NCBI GenBank assembly: GCA_030428255.1
Contig: JAUIBT010000014.1
Location: 1 to 64,000, forward strand
Reading direction: 5' to 3'
DNA length: 64,000 nt
DNA from: Alphaproteobacteria bacterium
GTDB taxonomy: Bacteria; Pseudomonadota; Alphaproteobacteria; UBA7985; JAUIBT01
Below the pieces are notes generated by a model. That model saw only the letters and a list, made by a program, of their open reading frames with translations, searched no databases and had not been told where the DNA came from. Below, piece by piece: positions 49,806-58,777 of the stretch. Position 1 is the first letter of the stretch, and each line of letters starts with the position of its first letter. Made by a program: the position numbers and the translations under genes.

Positions 49806-52550
49806 ATGAACGCTGTAGAAATCGAAGAAGCCATTTCGGAGCTTGCCGAACAGCCTTTCGATGCCGACGACTTCCCCTTCGCTTTTCTTGAGGCATTTGG
49901 CAACAAAGCCACCACCATCAAAAAGCTGCGCAGCGGGGCGAGCAACAAGTCCGATCTGGGCGGTGTCCTGCAAACCAACAACATCCATATCAAGGTCTGT
50001 GAGCCGGGGCTGGTCAGCCAAACCCTGCTAGCACTGCGCGAAAGCCCCGCGACCACCAAGGCCAAAGCCAAGTTCATTTTGGCCACCGACGGAGAAGAGT
50101 TTCAGGCCGAAGTGCTGGCTGGTGGCGAGGCGGCGATTTGTGCCTACCGCGACTTTCCCGATCACTTTGGGCTTTTCTTGCCCTTGGCGGGCATATCCAC
50201 CGTTCAGCAAATCCGGGAAAGCGCCTTTGATATCAAGGCCACCGGCCGCCTCAACCGCTTATATGTTGAACTGCTCAAGCAAAACCCCGACTGGGGAACC
50301 GCCGAACGCCGGGCAGACATGAACCACTTCATGGCCCGCTTGATCTTCTGTTTTTTTGCCGAAGATACCGATATCTTTAACGGCAGCGGGCTGTTGACCA
50401 AGACCGTCGAGCAAATGAGTGCTTCGGATGCCTCGGACACCCACACGGTGATCAGTGCGATCTTCCAGGCCATGAATCTGCCAGTTGGTCAGCGCGCGGA
50501 GGCCAAGTTGCGGCCCTGGGCTGACCAGTTTCCTTATGTCAACGGCGGGCTGTTTTCGGGATCGACTGAGGTGCCGCGCTTTTCCAAGATTGCGCGCTCC
50601 TACCTGATCAACATCGGCAATTTGGATTGGCAAAAGATCAACCCGGATATTTTCGGCTCGATGATCCAGGCGGTGGCTGACGACGAGGAACGCAGCGCTC
50701 TGGGGATGCACTACACATCCGTGCCGAACATACTGAAGGTGCTGAACCCGCTCTTTTTGGACGACTTGCGCGAAAAGCTGGCCGAGGCGGGCGATAATCC
50801 GCGCAAGCTGCTGAATTTGCGCGGCCGCATGGCGCGCATTCGGGTGTTTGACCCGGCCTGTGGTTCGGGCAACTTTCTGGTTATCGCTTACAAGGAAATG
50901 CGGGCGATTGAGGCCGAGATCAACCAACGGCGCAACGAAGCCCATCGGCGCAGCGATATTCCGCTGACCAACTTTCGCGGCATCGAGCTGCGCGACTTCC
51001 CCGCCGAGATCGCGCGGTTGGCGCTGATCATCGCCGAGTATCAATGCGACGTAACCTATCGCGGTCAACAGGAAGCGCTGGCCGAGTTTCTGCCGCTCGA
51101 TGCCAAGAACTGGATCACCTGCGGCAACGCCCTGCGGCTCGACTGGCTGAGCATTTGTCCGCCGACAGGAACGGCGGTAAAAATGCACGGAGACGACCTG
51201 TTTGCCACCCCGTTGGATCAGTCCGAAATCGATTTCGAAAACGAAGGCGGGGAGACCTACATTTGCGGCAACCCGCCGTATCTTGGTTCGACTTGGCAGA
51301 GCAAAGAGCAGAAAGAAGACTTGCGGCACATTTTCGAGGGGCGCGCGACGAGCTGGAAGTCGCTTGACTATGTTGCTGGGTGGTTCATGAAAGCTGCGGA
51401 CTATGGGCAGCACACGCCAACGGTAGCAGCGTTCGTTGCAACCAACTCTATATGCCAAGGGCAACAGGTCCCCTTCTTATGGCCAATCATCCTCAGAACG
51501 GGACACAGAATTAGTTTTGCCCATACAAACTTCAAATGGGCGAACCTAGCAAGCCAGAATGCGGGCGTAACAGTTGTGATTGTCGGCATTTCAAAGCAGA
51601 GCGGTGGCGCGGTTCTTTTCTCAGAGAATGAGAACAGTGCGAATATCCGAAAAGATGTCGATAACATAAATCCATATTTGATAGCTGGCGACAACGTGAT
51701 TGTTGAGAAGGCGATGAAGCCTCTCACGCAAGTGAGTTTGATGGAATTTGGGAACAAAGCAGACGATGGCGGTCATCTTACACTAACTCCATCTGAGGTT
51801 GAAAATCTCGAGCTGACCGACCAGCAAAGGAAGGATTTCGTCAGGCGTTTTCTAGGTTCCAGAGAGCTGATTAACGGTGAAACTCGCTACTGTCTCTGGG
51901 TAAAAGATGACATGTTGGATGATGCGAAACGCATTCCAACTGTTGCACTGCAAATAGAAAAAGTCCGCACCGCTCGTTTGAATAGCAAGGACGCCTATGC
52001 ACGTAGCCTCGCCAAACGAGCCCACCAGTTCAAGACACCTCGTGCGGCCAAATCCACTGTCATTGTGACACCGCGGGTTAGCTCAGAAAATCGACCGTTT
52101 CTCCCGGTCGAGTATTTGAGCGACGTAGCAATAATCGGGGATCGCAACTTTGCCCTCTACGATGCCCCACTATGGAACATGGCGCTGATTGCATCACGCC
52201 TGCATTGGGTCTGGATCGGGACGGTTTGCGTGCGGATGCGCACCGACTTCAGCTATTCCAACACCCTCGGATGGAACACCTTCCCCGTCCCGAAGCTGAC
52301 CGAAAAAAACAAGGCTGACCTGACCCGCTGCGCCGAGGACATCCTTCTGGCGCGCGAAGCGCATTTTCCCGCGACCATCGCTGACCTCTACGACCCCGAG
52401 AAGATGCCCGCCGACCTGCGCGCCGCCCACGACCGCAACGACGAAACGCTGGAGCGCATCTACATCGGCCGCCGCTTCAAGAACGACACCGAACGCCTGG
52501 AGAAGCTGTTTGAGCTCTACACCAAAATGACCCAGAAGGTGGCGGCATGA
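49806..52550 (+). CDS. Large MmeI/PglX-like adenine-specific DNA methyltransferase
   Basis: A 914-residue protein. Regulatory or helical N-terminus (1-330), SAM motif I RVFDPACGSGNFLVIAYK (about 347-364), catalytic motif IV GNPPYLGS (about 487-494), then a target-recognition region (about 530-800) and a helical C-terminus (ADLYDPEKMPADLRAAHDRN). The arrangement is that of MmeI-type and BREX/DISARM-type N6-adenine methyltransferases; no PD-(D/E)xK motif was identified at the N-terminus. GAGGGAAGAAG precedes the ATG. The stop overlaps the next start by four bases (ATGA). The DNA from about 51370 to 52190, which encodes the recognition region, is clearly AT-richer than the flanks. Confidence 0.85.
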   Translation: MNAVEIEEAISELAEQPFDADDFPFAFLEAFGNKATTIKKLRSGASNKSDLGGVLQTNNIHIKVCEPGLVSQTLLALRESPATTKAKAKFILATDGEEFQAEVLAGGEAAICAYRDFPDHFGLFLPLAGISTVQQIRESAFDIKATGRLNRLYVELLKQNPDWGTAERRADMNHFMARLIFCFFAEDTDIFNGSGLLTKTVEQMSASDASDTHTVISAIFQAMNLPVGQRAEAKLRPWADQFPYVNGGLFSGSTEVPRFSKIARSYLINIGNLDWQKINPDIFGSMIQAVADDEERSALGMHYTSVPNILKVLNPLFLDDLREKLAEAGDNPRKLLNLRGRMARIRVFDPACGSGNFLVIAYKEMRAIEAEINQRRNEAHRRSDIPLTNFRGIELRDFPAEIARLALIIAEYQCDVTYRGQQEALAEFLPLDAKNWITCGNALRLDWLSICPPTGTAVKMHGDDLFATPLDQSEIDFENEGGETYICGNPPYLGSTWQSKEQKEDLRHIFEGRATSWKSLDYVAGWFMKAADYGQHTPTVAAFVATNSICQGQQVPFLWPIILRTGHRISFAHTNFKWANLASQNAGVTVVIVGISKQSGGAVLFSENENSANIRKDVDNINPYLIAGDNVIVEKAMKPLTQVSLMEFGNKADDGGHLTLTPSEVENLELTDQQRKDFVRRFLGSRELINGETRYCLWVKDDMLDDAKRIPTVALQIEKVRTARLNSKDAYARSLAKRAHQFKTPRAAKSTVIVTPRVSSENRPFLPVEYLSDVAIIGDRNFALYDAPLWNMALIASRLHWVWIGTVCVRMRTDFSYSNTLGWNTFPVPKLTEKNKADLTRCAEDILLAREAHFPATIADLYDPEKMPADLRAAHDRNDETLERIYIGRRFKNDTERLEKLFELYTKMTQKVAA

Positions 52551-53554
52551 GCGATCTGATCCTTTACACCACCGAGGACGGCAAAGCGCGGATCACCTTG
52601 CAGGCCGAAGGTGGGACCGTTTGGCTTACGCAAGTACAGATTGCTGAGCTGTTTGCCACAACCAAACAGAACGTTTCGCTGCATATCAAGAACATCCTAT
52701 TCGATGGCGAACTGAGCGCGGCGGCAACTGTCAAGGAATCCTTGACAGTTCAGACCGAGGGCGAGCGGCAGGTCGAGCGACAGGTAATCCACTATAATCT
52801 CGATATGATCCTTGCTGTCGGCTACCGCGTCCGCTCCCCCCGTGGGGCGCAGTTTCGACGTTGGGCTAGCACGATTTTACGTGAGTATCTGGTCAAGGGC
52901 TTCGTCATGGATGATGCCCGTCTCAAGCAGCCAGATTTCGATTATTTCGATGAACTTCTTGAACGCATCCGCGACATTCGTGCCTCCGAGGCGCGGTTCT
53001 ACAGGAAGGTCCGCGATCTCATGGCGCTAAGCGACGACTATGACGGGTCGAGCGCGGCGGCCCAGACCTTCTTTGCCAAGGTCCAAAACAAGATGCTGTT
53101 TGCGGTCACCGGCCACACCGCCGCCGAGTTGATCTCCGCGCGTGCTGACGCCTCGGCCCCGAACATGGGCCTGACATCATGGAAGGGCGCGCGGGTGCGC
53201 AAAGGGGATGTGATGACGGCAAAGAACTATCTGGCCGATGGCGAGATTTCTGATCTGAACCTGATCGTGACCATGTTCCTTGATACGGCAGAGCTGCGCG
53301 CCAGGCGTAGGCAAACCATGCGGCTCGCTGAATGGGAGACCGTTCTTGACGGATTCTTAGCGTCAAACGAACTGCCCAAGCTCGACAATGCAGGCAGTAT
53401 TTCACACCAGCGCGCCCTAGGCATTGCCGAACAGCACTATGAGAATTTCGACAAGGCGCGCAGAATGGCTGAACTCGAAGCTGACCGAAGCACGAGCGAA
53501 CTTGAGGAGCTTGAAAAAATCGCGAAGTCGGCGAAGAAAGGCGATCCGAAATGA
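52547..53554 (+). CDS. RhuM-family protein
   Basis: A 335-residue protein of the virulence-RhuM family: LILYTTEDGKARITLQAEGG, then VWLTQVQIAELFATTKQNVS (a helix-turn-helix-like segment, about 26-45), and RVRSPRGAQFRRWASTILRE (about 94-113). The C-terminal half has GLTSWKGARVRKGDVMTAKN. The biochemical role is unknown; relatives occur beside restriction systems and toxin modules. It overlaps the methyltransferase and the helicase by four bases each, so it is an integral part of the operon. Confidence 0.85.
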   Translation: MSDLILYTTEDGKARITLQAEGGTVWLTQVQIAELFATTKQNVSLHIKNILFDGELSAAATVKESLTVQTEGERQVERQVIHYNLDMILAVGYRVRSPRGAQFRRWASTILREYLVKGFVMDDARLKQPDFDYFDELLERIRDIRASEARFYRKVRDLMALSDDYDGSSAAAQTFFAKVQNKMLFAVTGHTAAELISARADASAPNMGLTSWKGARVRKGDVMTAKNYLADGEISDLNLIVTMFLDTAELRARRRQTMRLAEWETVLDGFLASNELPKLDNAGSISHQRALGIAEQHYENFDKARRMAELEADRSTSELEELEKIAKSAKKGDPK

Positions 53555-55599
53555 AAACCGTACCCTCCGTTTCTGTCACCTACGCTCAAACCGGCGGCTC
53601 GACCAAATCGAACGAGCTCGGCATGCGGGCCATGCAGGAGCGCGCCTTTGAGAAGCGGGGCGAGCAGTACCTCTTGATCAAATCGCCGCCCGCCTCGGGC
53701 AAGAGCCGCGCGCTCATGTTCATCGCGCTCGATAAGCTGCACAACCAGGGTCTCAAGCAGGCAATCGTGGTGGTGCCCGAGAAGTCGATCGGATCCAGCT
53801 TTAACGACGAACCGCTAAGCAAATTCGGGTTTTGGGCGGATTGGAGCGTCGCTCCGAAATGGAACCTTTGCAACTCGCCCGGCACCGATGGCGGCAAGGT
53901 CAAGTCGGTGGGGGCCTTTTTGCAAAGTAGCGACCGGGCGTTGGTCTGCACCCACGCCACTTTTCGCTTTGCTGTCGAACACTTGGGTATCGAGGCTTTC
54001 GACGATCGCCTGATTGCCGTCGATGAATTTCACCACGTCTCGGCCAGCGATGACAACATTCTGGGCGCCCAGCTCAACGAGCTCATCGCGCGTGATCGTG
54101 TGCATCTCGTGGCCATGACGGGCAGCTATTTTCGCGGCGATGCGGTGCCGATTTTGCTGCCGGAAAATGAAGCCAAGTTCGACACGGTCACCTATACCTA
54201 CTACGAGCAGCTCAACGGTTACACCTATTTGAAATCGCTCGATATCGGCTACTTCTTCTATTCCGGTTCGTATGCAGACGACATTTTGAAGGTGCTCGAT
54301 CCCAACGAAAAAACAATTGTCCATATTCCAAGCGTCAACTCGCGTGAAAGCACCAAGGACAAGCACCGCGAGGTTGAGCATATCATCGATGCCCTTGGCG
54401 ATTGGCAGGGCTCGGATCCCATGACGGGGTTCCAGCTCGTTAAGTCTTCGACGGGGCGGCTGTTGAAAATTGCTGATTTGGTGGACGACGAAGGAGCCAA
54501 GCGCGACCGTGTGTCCGCAGCCCTGAAAGATCCCGCCCGCAAAAACGATCGCGATCATGTGGACATCATCATCGCCTTGGGCATGGCCAAAGAAGGCTTT
54601 GACTGGATTTGGTGCGAGCACGCCCTGACCGTCGGCTATCGCGCTAGCTTGACCGAGGTGGTGCAGATCATCGGCCGGGCGACTCGCGATGCGAAGGGAA
54701 AGTCCCGTGCGCGCTTCACAAACCTGATCGCCGAGCCCGATGCGTCGGAGCTGGCCGTCACTGAGGCCGTGAACGACACGTTGAAGGCCATCGCGGCAAG
54801 CTTGCTCATGGAGCAAGTGCTTGCGCCCCGGTTCAATTTCACGCCGAAGACGGCAGCGAGCGGGCCGGTGGAGGGCTTTGACTATGGCGAAGGCGGCTAT
54901 GACCCGAACAAGGAGAACGTCGGATTTAGAGAGGAAAGCGGCCAATTCCAGATCGAAATCAAAGGGCTCGCCATGCCTAAAAGCGAGGAGGCCGGGCGCA
55001 TTTGCAGAGAAGATCTGACCGAGGTCATCACCGCTTTCGTCCAAGACAAAACAGCAATTGAACGCGGGCTTTTCGATGACGAACTGGTTCCCGAAGAACT
55101 GACACAAGTCCGCATGGGCAAGATTGTCAGTACCAAGTTCCCTGAGCTCGATGCGCAGGATCAGGAGGCAGTGCGCCAACACGCAATCGCCGCCCTCAAC
55201 CTGACACAAGAGGCGAAGAGGGCCGCGCTTTTGGGTACAGATGATGCAGCGAATGTGAGCGGCAACACGGCACTGATAGATGGGGTGCGAAAGTTCGCGA
55301 TGGACGTGCGAGAGCTCAATATCGACCTGATCGATCGCATCAATCCTTTCGGTGAAGCGTATTCGATCTTGGCCAAGACCATGAGCGAGGAGAGCCTGAA
55401 GCAGGTAGCGGCGGTCATATCGGCGAAGAAAATTAAGCTTACGCCGGACGAAGCTCGTGAACTGGCCAGACGGGCGCTCAAATTCAAGCAAGAACGAGGC
55501 CGCCTGCCATCTGACAAATCAGCCGACGCCTGGGAGAGAAAAATGGCGGAAGGTGTGGCATTTTTGGCCCGTATGAAGCAAGAGGCGGCGAATGGCTAA
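53551..55599 (+). CDS. SF2 DEAD/DEAH-type helicase / restriction-type ATPase
   Basis: A 682-residue superfamily 2 ATPase. Walker A SPPASGKS (about 45-52), Walker B VDEFHH (about 157-162), motif III AMTGSY (about 188-193) and motif VI QIIGRATRD (about 371-379) are all present. The overall plan resembles the R subunits of type III restriction enzymes, but no PD-(D/E)xK nuclease is evident in the C-terminal 300 residues. Cleavage would then rest with the GIY-YIG protein encoded next. Start overlaps the RhuM stop (ATGA). Confidence 0.85.
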   Translation: MKTVPSVSVTYAQTGGSTKSNELGMRAMQERAFEKRGEQYLLIKSPPASGKSRALMFIALDKLHNQGLKQAIVVVPEKSIGSSFNDEPLSKFGFWADWSVAPKWNLCNSPGTDGGKVKSVGAFLQSSDRALVCTHATFRFAVEHLGIEAFDDRLIAVDEFHHVSASDDNILGAQLNELIARDRVHLVAMTGSYFRGDAVPILLPENEAKFDTVTYTYYEQLNGYTYLKSLDIGYFFYSGSYADDILKVLDPNEKTIVHIPSVNSRESTKDKHREVEHIIDALGDWQGSDPMTGFQLVKSSTGRLLKIADLVDDEGAKRDRVSAALKDPARKNDRDHVDIIIALGMAKEGFDWIWCEHALTVGYRASLTEVVQIIGRATRDAKGKSRARFTNLIAEPDASELAVTEAVNDTLKAIAASLLMEQVLAPRFNFTPKTAASGPVEGFDYGEGGYDPNKENVGFREESGQFQIEIKGLAMPKSEEAGRICREDLTEVITAFVQDKTAIERGLFDDELVPEELTQVRMGKIVSTKFPELDAQDQEAVRQHAIAALNLTQEAKRAALLGTDDAANVSGNTALIDGVRKFAMDVRELNIDLIDRINPFGEAYSILAKTMSEESLKQVAAVISAKKIKLTPDEARELARRALKFKQERGRLPSDKSADAWERKMAEGVAFLARMKQEAANG

Positions 55600-56785
55600 A
55601 GACTTTAACGACGACGACGATGCGCTGCTGGCTGAGCTTGGGGTGGAGGTCGAGGCGAAGAAGGTTGCCGCTCGCACCCCTCGCCAAGAACGCATCATTG
55701 CGGGTTTCGAGGAAATCCAGAGGTTTTTAGCAGAAAACGGCCGCGCACCGCAGCACGGCGAAGATCGGGACATCTTTGAGCGCTTGTACGCTGTTCGCTT
55801 GGACCGCATCCGCGAGCTGCAGGAATGCCGGGAGTTGGTCGAACCTTTGGATAAAGAAGGGCTTCTGAAAGGAGCGAAACAAGCGGCGGAGCTGGACTTA
55901 GAAAATCTTGATGATGATGCGCTTTTAGCCGAGCTCGGCGTCGAGACCGATGGGCGGCAGCTCACAGAACTGAAGCACGTCCGATCGACCGCAGACAAAA
56001 AGGCGGCCGAAGAGGTCGCTAACCGCGAGCGGTGCGAGGACTTCGAGACTTTCAAGCCGTTCTTCGAGCAGGTTCAAAAGGAGCTCGATAGCGGTCAGCG
56101 TGAAACGCGGCCATTCGAAATGAAGGCTGAGATTGAGAAAGGGCGTTTGTTTATTGTGGGTGGTCAGAAAGCCTATGTTGCTGAGAAGGGAGAAACAACG
56201 ATCACAGACCATGGGCGCACCGATGCCCGCCTGCGCGTTATCTTCGATAATGGCACTGAGAGCAATATGCTCATGCGATCGCTCCAGCGGGCCTTGAACA
56301 GGGATGAGGCAGGCCGTCGGATTACCGAGCCGACCGCCGGTCCCTTGTTTTCAGATCAGACTATCGACGGAGATGAGGCAAGTGGTACGATTTATGTCCT
56401 GCGCAGCATGTCAGATCACCCGTTGGTCGCCGCTAACCGTGAGCTCGTGCACAAGATCGGCGTGACCAACATGAGCGTTGAGAAGCGCATCGCAGGCGCG
56501 CATCTTCAGCCGACTTTCCTGATGGCCAATGTCGAAATCGTGGCGACCTACGAGCTTTACAACATCAGCCGCAGCAAGCTGGAGAAACTGATCCATCGCG
56601 TCTTCGAACCCGCGCGACTTGAGATTGAGATCATGGATCGGTTTGGGCGGCCGGTTGTTCCGCGCGAATGGTTCCTCGTGCCCCTATTTGCGATTCAAGA
56701 CGCTGTAGAAAGGATCAAGGAGGGATCGATTGCAGACTATCGGTATGATCCACAAGAGGCCAATTTGAAGAAACATTCGCAATGA
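55592..56785 (+). CDS. GIY-YIG nuclease-family protein (T5orf172/MUG113-like)
   Basis: A 397-residue protein. The C-terminal GIY-YIG-type domain (about 268-375) has TIYVLRSM, VHKIGVTNMSVEKRIAGAH (the Arg-containing core), ANVEIVATYELY, and the Glu-bearing LEKLIHRVF. The N-terminal half is acidic and contains DDALLAELGVE twice (residues 9-19 and 108-118). It starts 8 bases before the helicase stop, so it is coupled. In this operon it is the most likely DNA-cutting subunit. Confidence 0.82.
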   Translation: MAKDFNDDDDALLAELGVEVEAKKVAARTPRQERIIAGFEEIQRFLAENGRAPQHGEDRDIFERLYAVRLDRIRELQECRELVEPLDKEGLLKGAKQAAELDLENLDDDALLAELGVETDGRQLTELKHVRSTADKKAAEEVANRERCEDFETFKPFFEQVQKELDSGQRETRPFEMKAEIEKGRLFIVGGQKAYVAEKGETTITDHGRTDARLRVIFDNGTESNMLMRSLQRALNRDEAGRRITEPTAGPLFSDQTIDGDEASGTIYVLRSMSDHPLVAANRELVHKIGVTNMSVEKRIAGAHLQPTFLMANVEIVATYELYNISRSKLEKLIHRVFEPARLEIEIMDRFGRPVVPREWFLVPLFAIQDAVERIKEGSIADYRYDPQEANLKKHSQ

Positions 56786-56818
56786 TGAAGGTCTGATGAG
56801 TTTGCCAGCACGGTTGCT

Positions 56819-57301
56819 TTGCGTTTGTGTCTGGAGAGCATAGCGCCGCCCAGGAAGGGCGCTCCCGTTGATTTTGACCTGCCGGGTATGAAAACCGCTG
56901 CATTCGGTGCAAAGATGGCCGGTTTGGTTTTGGTGGCGTTGGAACACGGGTGCCGCAAACAACGGCCCGAAGGCTTGCTTTTAATTCTGGGGATCGTGCG
57001 CTCCAGGCAGCCCGACGGCAGCTATTGCGAGCGGTATTGGAACGAAGACGGCAAACCAACAGGGACGTTCGTTGAGGAGCCAGTCAAAGCCTACGTCCAG
57101 ACCGCTGAAGGCATTGAGGTCGTCTCGCGCGAAAAAGGCGAAAGCGAAGAGGCCTTTTTGGGGCGCTTGCCCGACCAAGTGGCTGCATGTGGCTTCCAAA
57201 AGCTCGCAAAGTCAACACCGCGAGCAGACCAAGACAATCTAGAGTTGATCTCTAGCTATTGCTGCGAGGAAGGTGGATTGATATCTATAGCTATGCGGTA
57301 A
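56819..57301 (+). CDS. Possible small protein of unknown function downstream of the defence operon
   Basis: An open frame from the TGA at 56786 with a TTG at 56819 and the first ATG at 56886. The central part (GMKTAAFGAKMAGLVLVALE, then GSYCERYWNEDGKPTGTFVE) looks protein-like, but no family is recognised. No good ribosome site precedes any start, so it could be a decayed fifth gene of the operon. Confidence 0.35.
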   Translation: MRLCLESIAPPRKGAPVDFDLPGMKTAAFGAKMAGLVLVALEHGCRKQRPEGLLLILGIVRSRQPDGSYCERYWNEDGKPTGTFVEEPVKAYVQTAEGIEVVSREKGESEEAFLGRLPDQVAACGFQKLAKSTPRADQDNLELISSYCCEEGGLISIAMR

Positions 57302-57506
57302 CATTCTGATATAAAACAAAAAATCAAGATAGCTGGTGTCCCCGACAGGAACCAAACCATTGTCCAAGGCCATCTATAGACATTCAAGCAGCAATTTTAT
57401 ATATATGATAATGCTCACTAAATTGCAAGCTACGTCCATTTAGATGTGCTGACGTGTAGCGTGAGCCGCACACTGATTTGTCTCTGGAATGTCTCTGAGG
57501 GTATCT

Positions 57507-58760
57507 ATGTCAACTGAAAGGCAAAGGTTTAGCACTGTCCGTGAAATTGAGGCCTGGAAGCCCAAGCAGAACAATGACACCAAATCCATTTCGATTTGCA
57601 AAGGTTTGTACGTCCGTGGGCAGTTGACGGGTTTGAAGTCATTTTATACCAGGCCCAAAGGTACTTGGCTTAAGATCGGCGACTTTGGGGCCATCACGCT
57701 AAAACAAGCTGTGGAAATGGTCACTCACGTTAGATCAGGTTTGCGAAAGGGGGGAGACTTGGACGTTGTGCGTGAGGCTCTGAGAGTCTGCCACAATCCA
57801 GACGATTTCCAATCGTGTGTAGCAAGCATTGGCAAGAAGCGTAATGAGGCTGCTAGCCCCACGGTTGATGACCTAGTAGAGCCCTTCCTCGCAAAGCTTG
57901 AGCCCAACCTAGCAATCGGCGGGAGTCGTAGAAGGTACCGTTCTATGTACAACCACCATTTTAGGAGTGAATTCGGTCAAACCACATTAGCGGAAATGAC
58001 ACGGAAGGATGTCTATGAACACTTATGTGAAGTGTATCGTACTTGTCACCCTACAGCGGTAAAGCTGAGCGCTTTTTTAAGACGAGTGTTCAAGGAGGCA
58101 ATATCTCTTGAATTAATTTCTACCAGCCCGATTCCCGACCAAGAAGTTTTCGTGTCATTTCGGCACGTTCCCAAGAGCCACCCGACGATTGACCACCACC
58201 GACTACCTTTGCTGTGGGAACGAGTAAGACACTCTGGGGCATCAGCATCTACTAAGGGAGTAATTTTGCTCGGCTTGACCACTGCGATGCGACTAGGCGT
58301 AATAAGAAAAACCCGCCAAAATCATATAGACTTTGAATCAGGGCTGTGGGTTATACCAGCTGCCGCTAATCAAGATGTCGATTACCGAATGAAAAGTGGG
58401 CGCGAATTTCAAATAGGACTACCAACGACGATATTGCACGCCCTGAGAGAACTGTTGAAACTGGATTCTGAAGAGACCCCAGAGCAGCTTCTCTTTCCTG
58501 GGGCAAGGGCAACCAATTCTCCGATAACAGATGTCGCGGTTAATAAGCTCATCAAGAAATATGAACCGAATTTGACGTTTCACGGTCTACGAAATTCTAT
58601 TAAAATCTGGGGTAGAGACAATGGTTTCCAAGACTACATAATGGACGCCTATTGCGACCACGAACTCACCGGATTGGACAAAGCATATAGGCGAGAAAAC
58701 ACCTTTCAAAAAAGATTGGCTGTGGCTGAGGCTTTGAGCCAATATATTTTGCGATCATAA
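57507..58760 (+). CDS. Tyrosine recombinase / phage-type integrase
   Basis: A 417-residue site-specific recombinase. Core-binding domain near 118-210 (VDDLVEPFLAKLEPNLA). Catalytic Arg in TTAMRLGVIRKTR (about 263), HGLRNSIKIWG (His-x-x-Arg, about 359-362), and the C-terminal DHELTGLDKAYRRE with the nucleophile Tyr near 395. ATG at 57507 has GAGGG before it, and is preferred over the ATG at 57489. It sits between the defence operon and the array of exported proteins in AT-rich DNA, the usual sign of a genomic island. Its attachment sites were not found. Confidence 0.88.
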   Translation: MSTERQRFSTVREIEAWKPKQNNDTKSISICKGLYVRGQLTGLKSFYTRPKGTWLKIGDFGAITLKQAVEMVTHVRSGLRKGGDLDVVREALRVCHNPDDFQSCVASIGKKRNEAASPTVDDLVEPFLAKLEPNLAIGGSRRRYRSMYNHHFRSEFGQTTLAEMTRKDVYEHLCEVYRTCHPTAVKLSAFLRRVFKEAISLELISTSPIPDQEVFVSFRHVPKSHPTIDHHRLPLLWERVRHSGASASTKGVILLGLTTAMRLGVIRKTRQNHIDFESGLWVIPAAANQDVDYRMKSGREFQIGLPTTILHALRELLKLDSEETPEQLLFPGARATNSPITDVAVNKLIKKYEPNLTFHGLRNSIKIWGRDNGFQDYIMDAYCDHELTGLDKAYRRENTFQKRLAVAEALSQYILRS

Positions 58761-58777
58761 ATTTGCAAAAATCCAGC

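Noticed and set aside
50259-51464. 401-codon minus-strand ORF opposite the methyltransferase
   Set aside because: It overlaps the SAM and NPPY motifs of the true gene and shows no recognisable protein family.
53815-55491. 558-codon minus-strand ORF opposite the helicase gene
   Set aside because: Shadow of a GC-rich plus-strand gene that has all helicase motifs; the antisense product has no domain.
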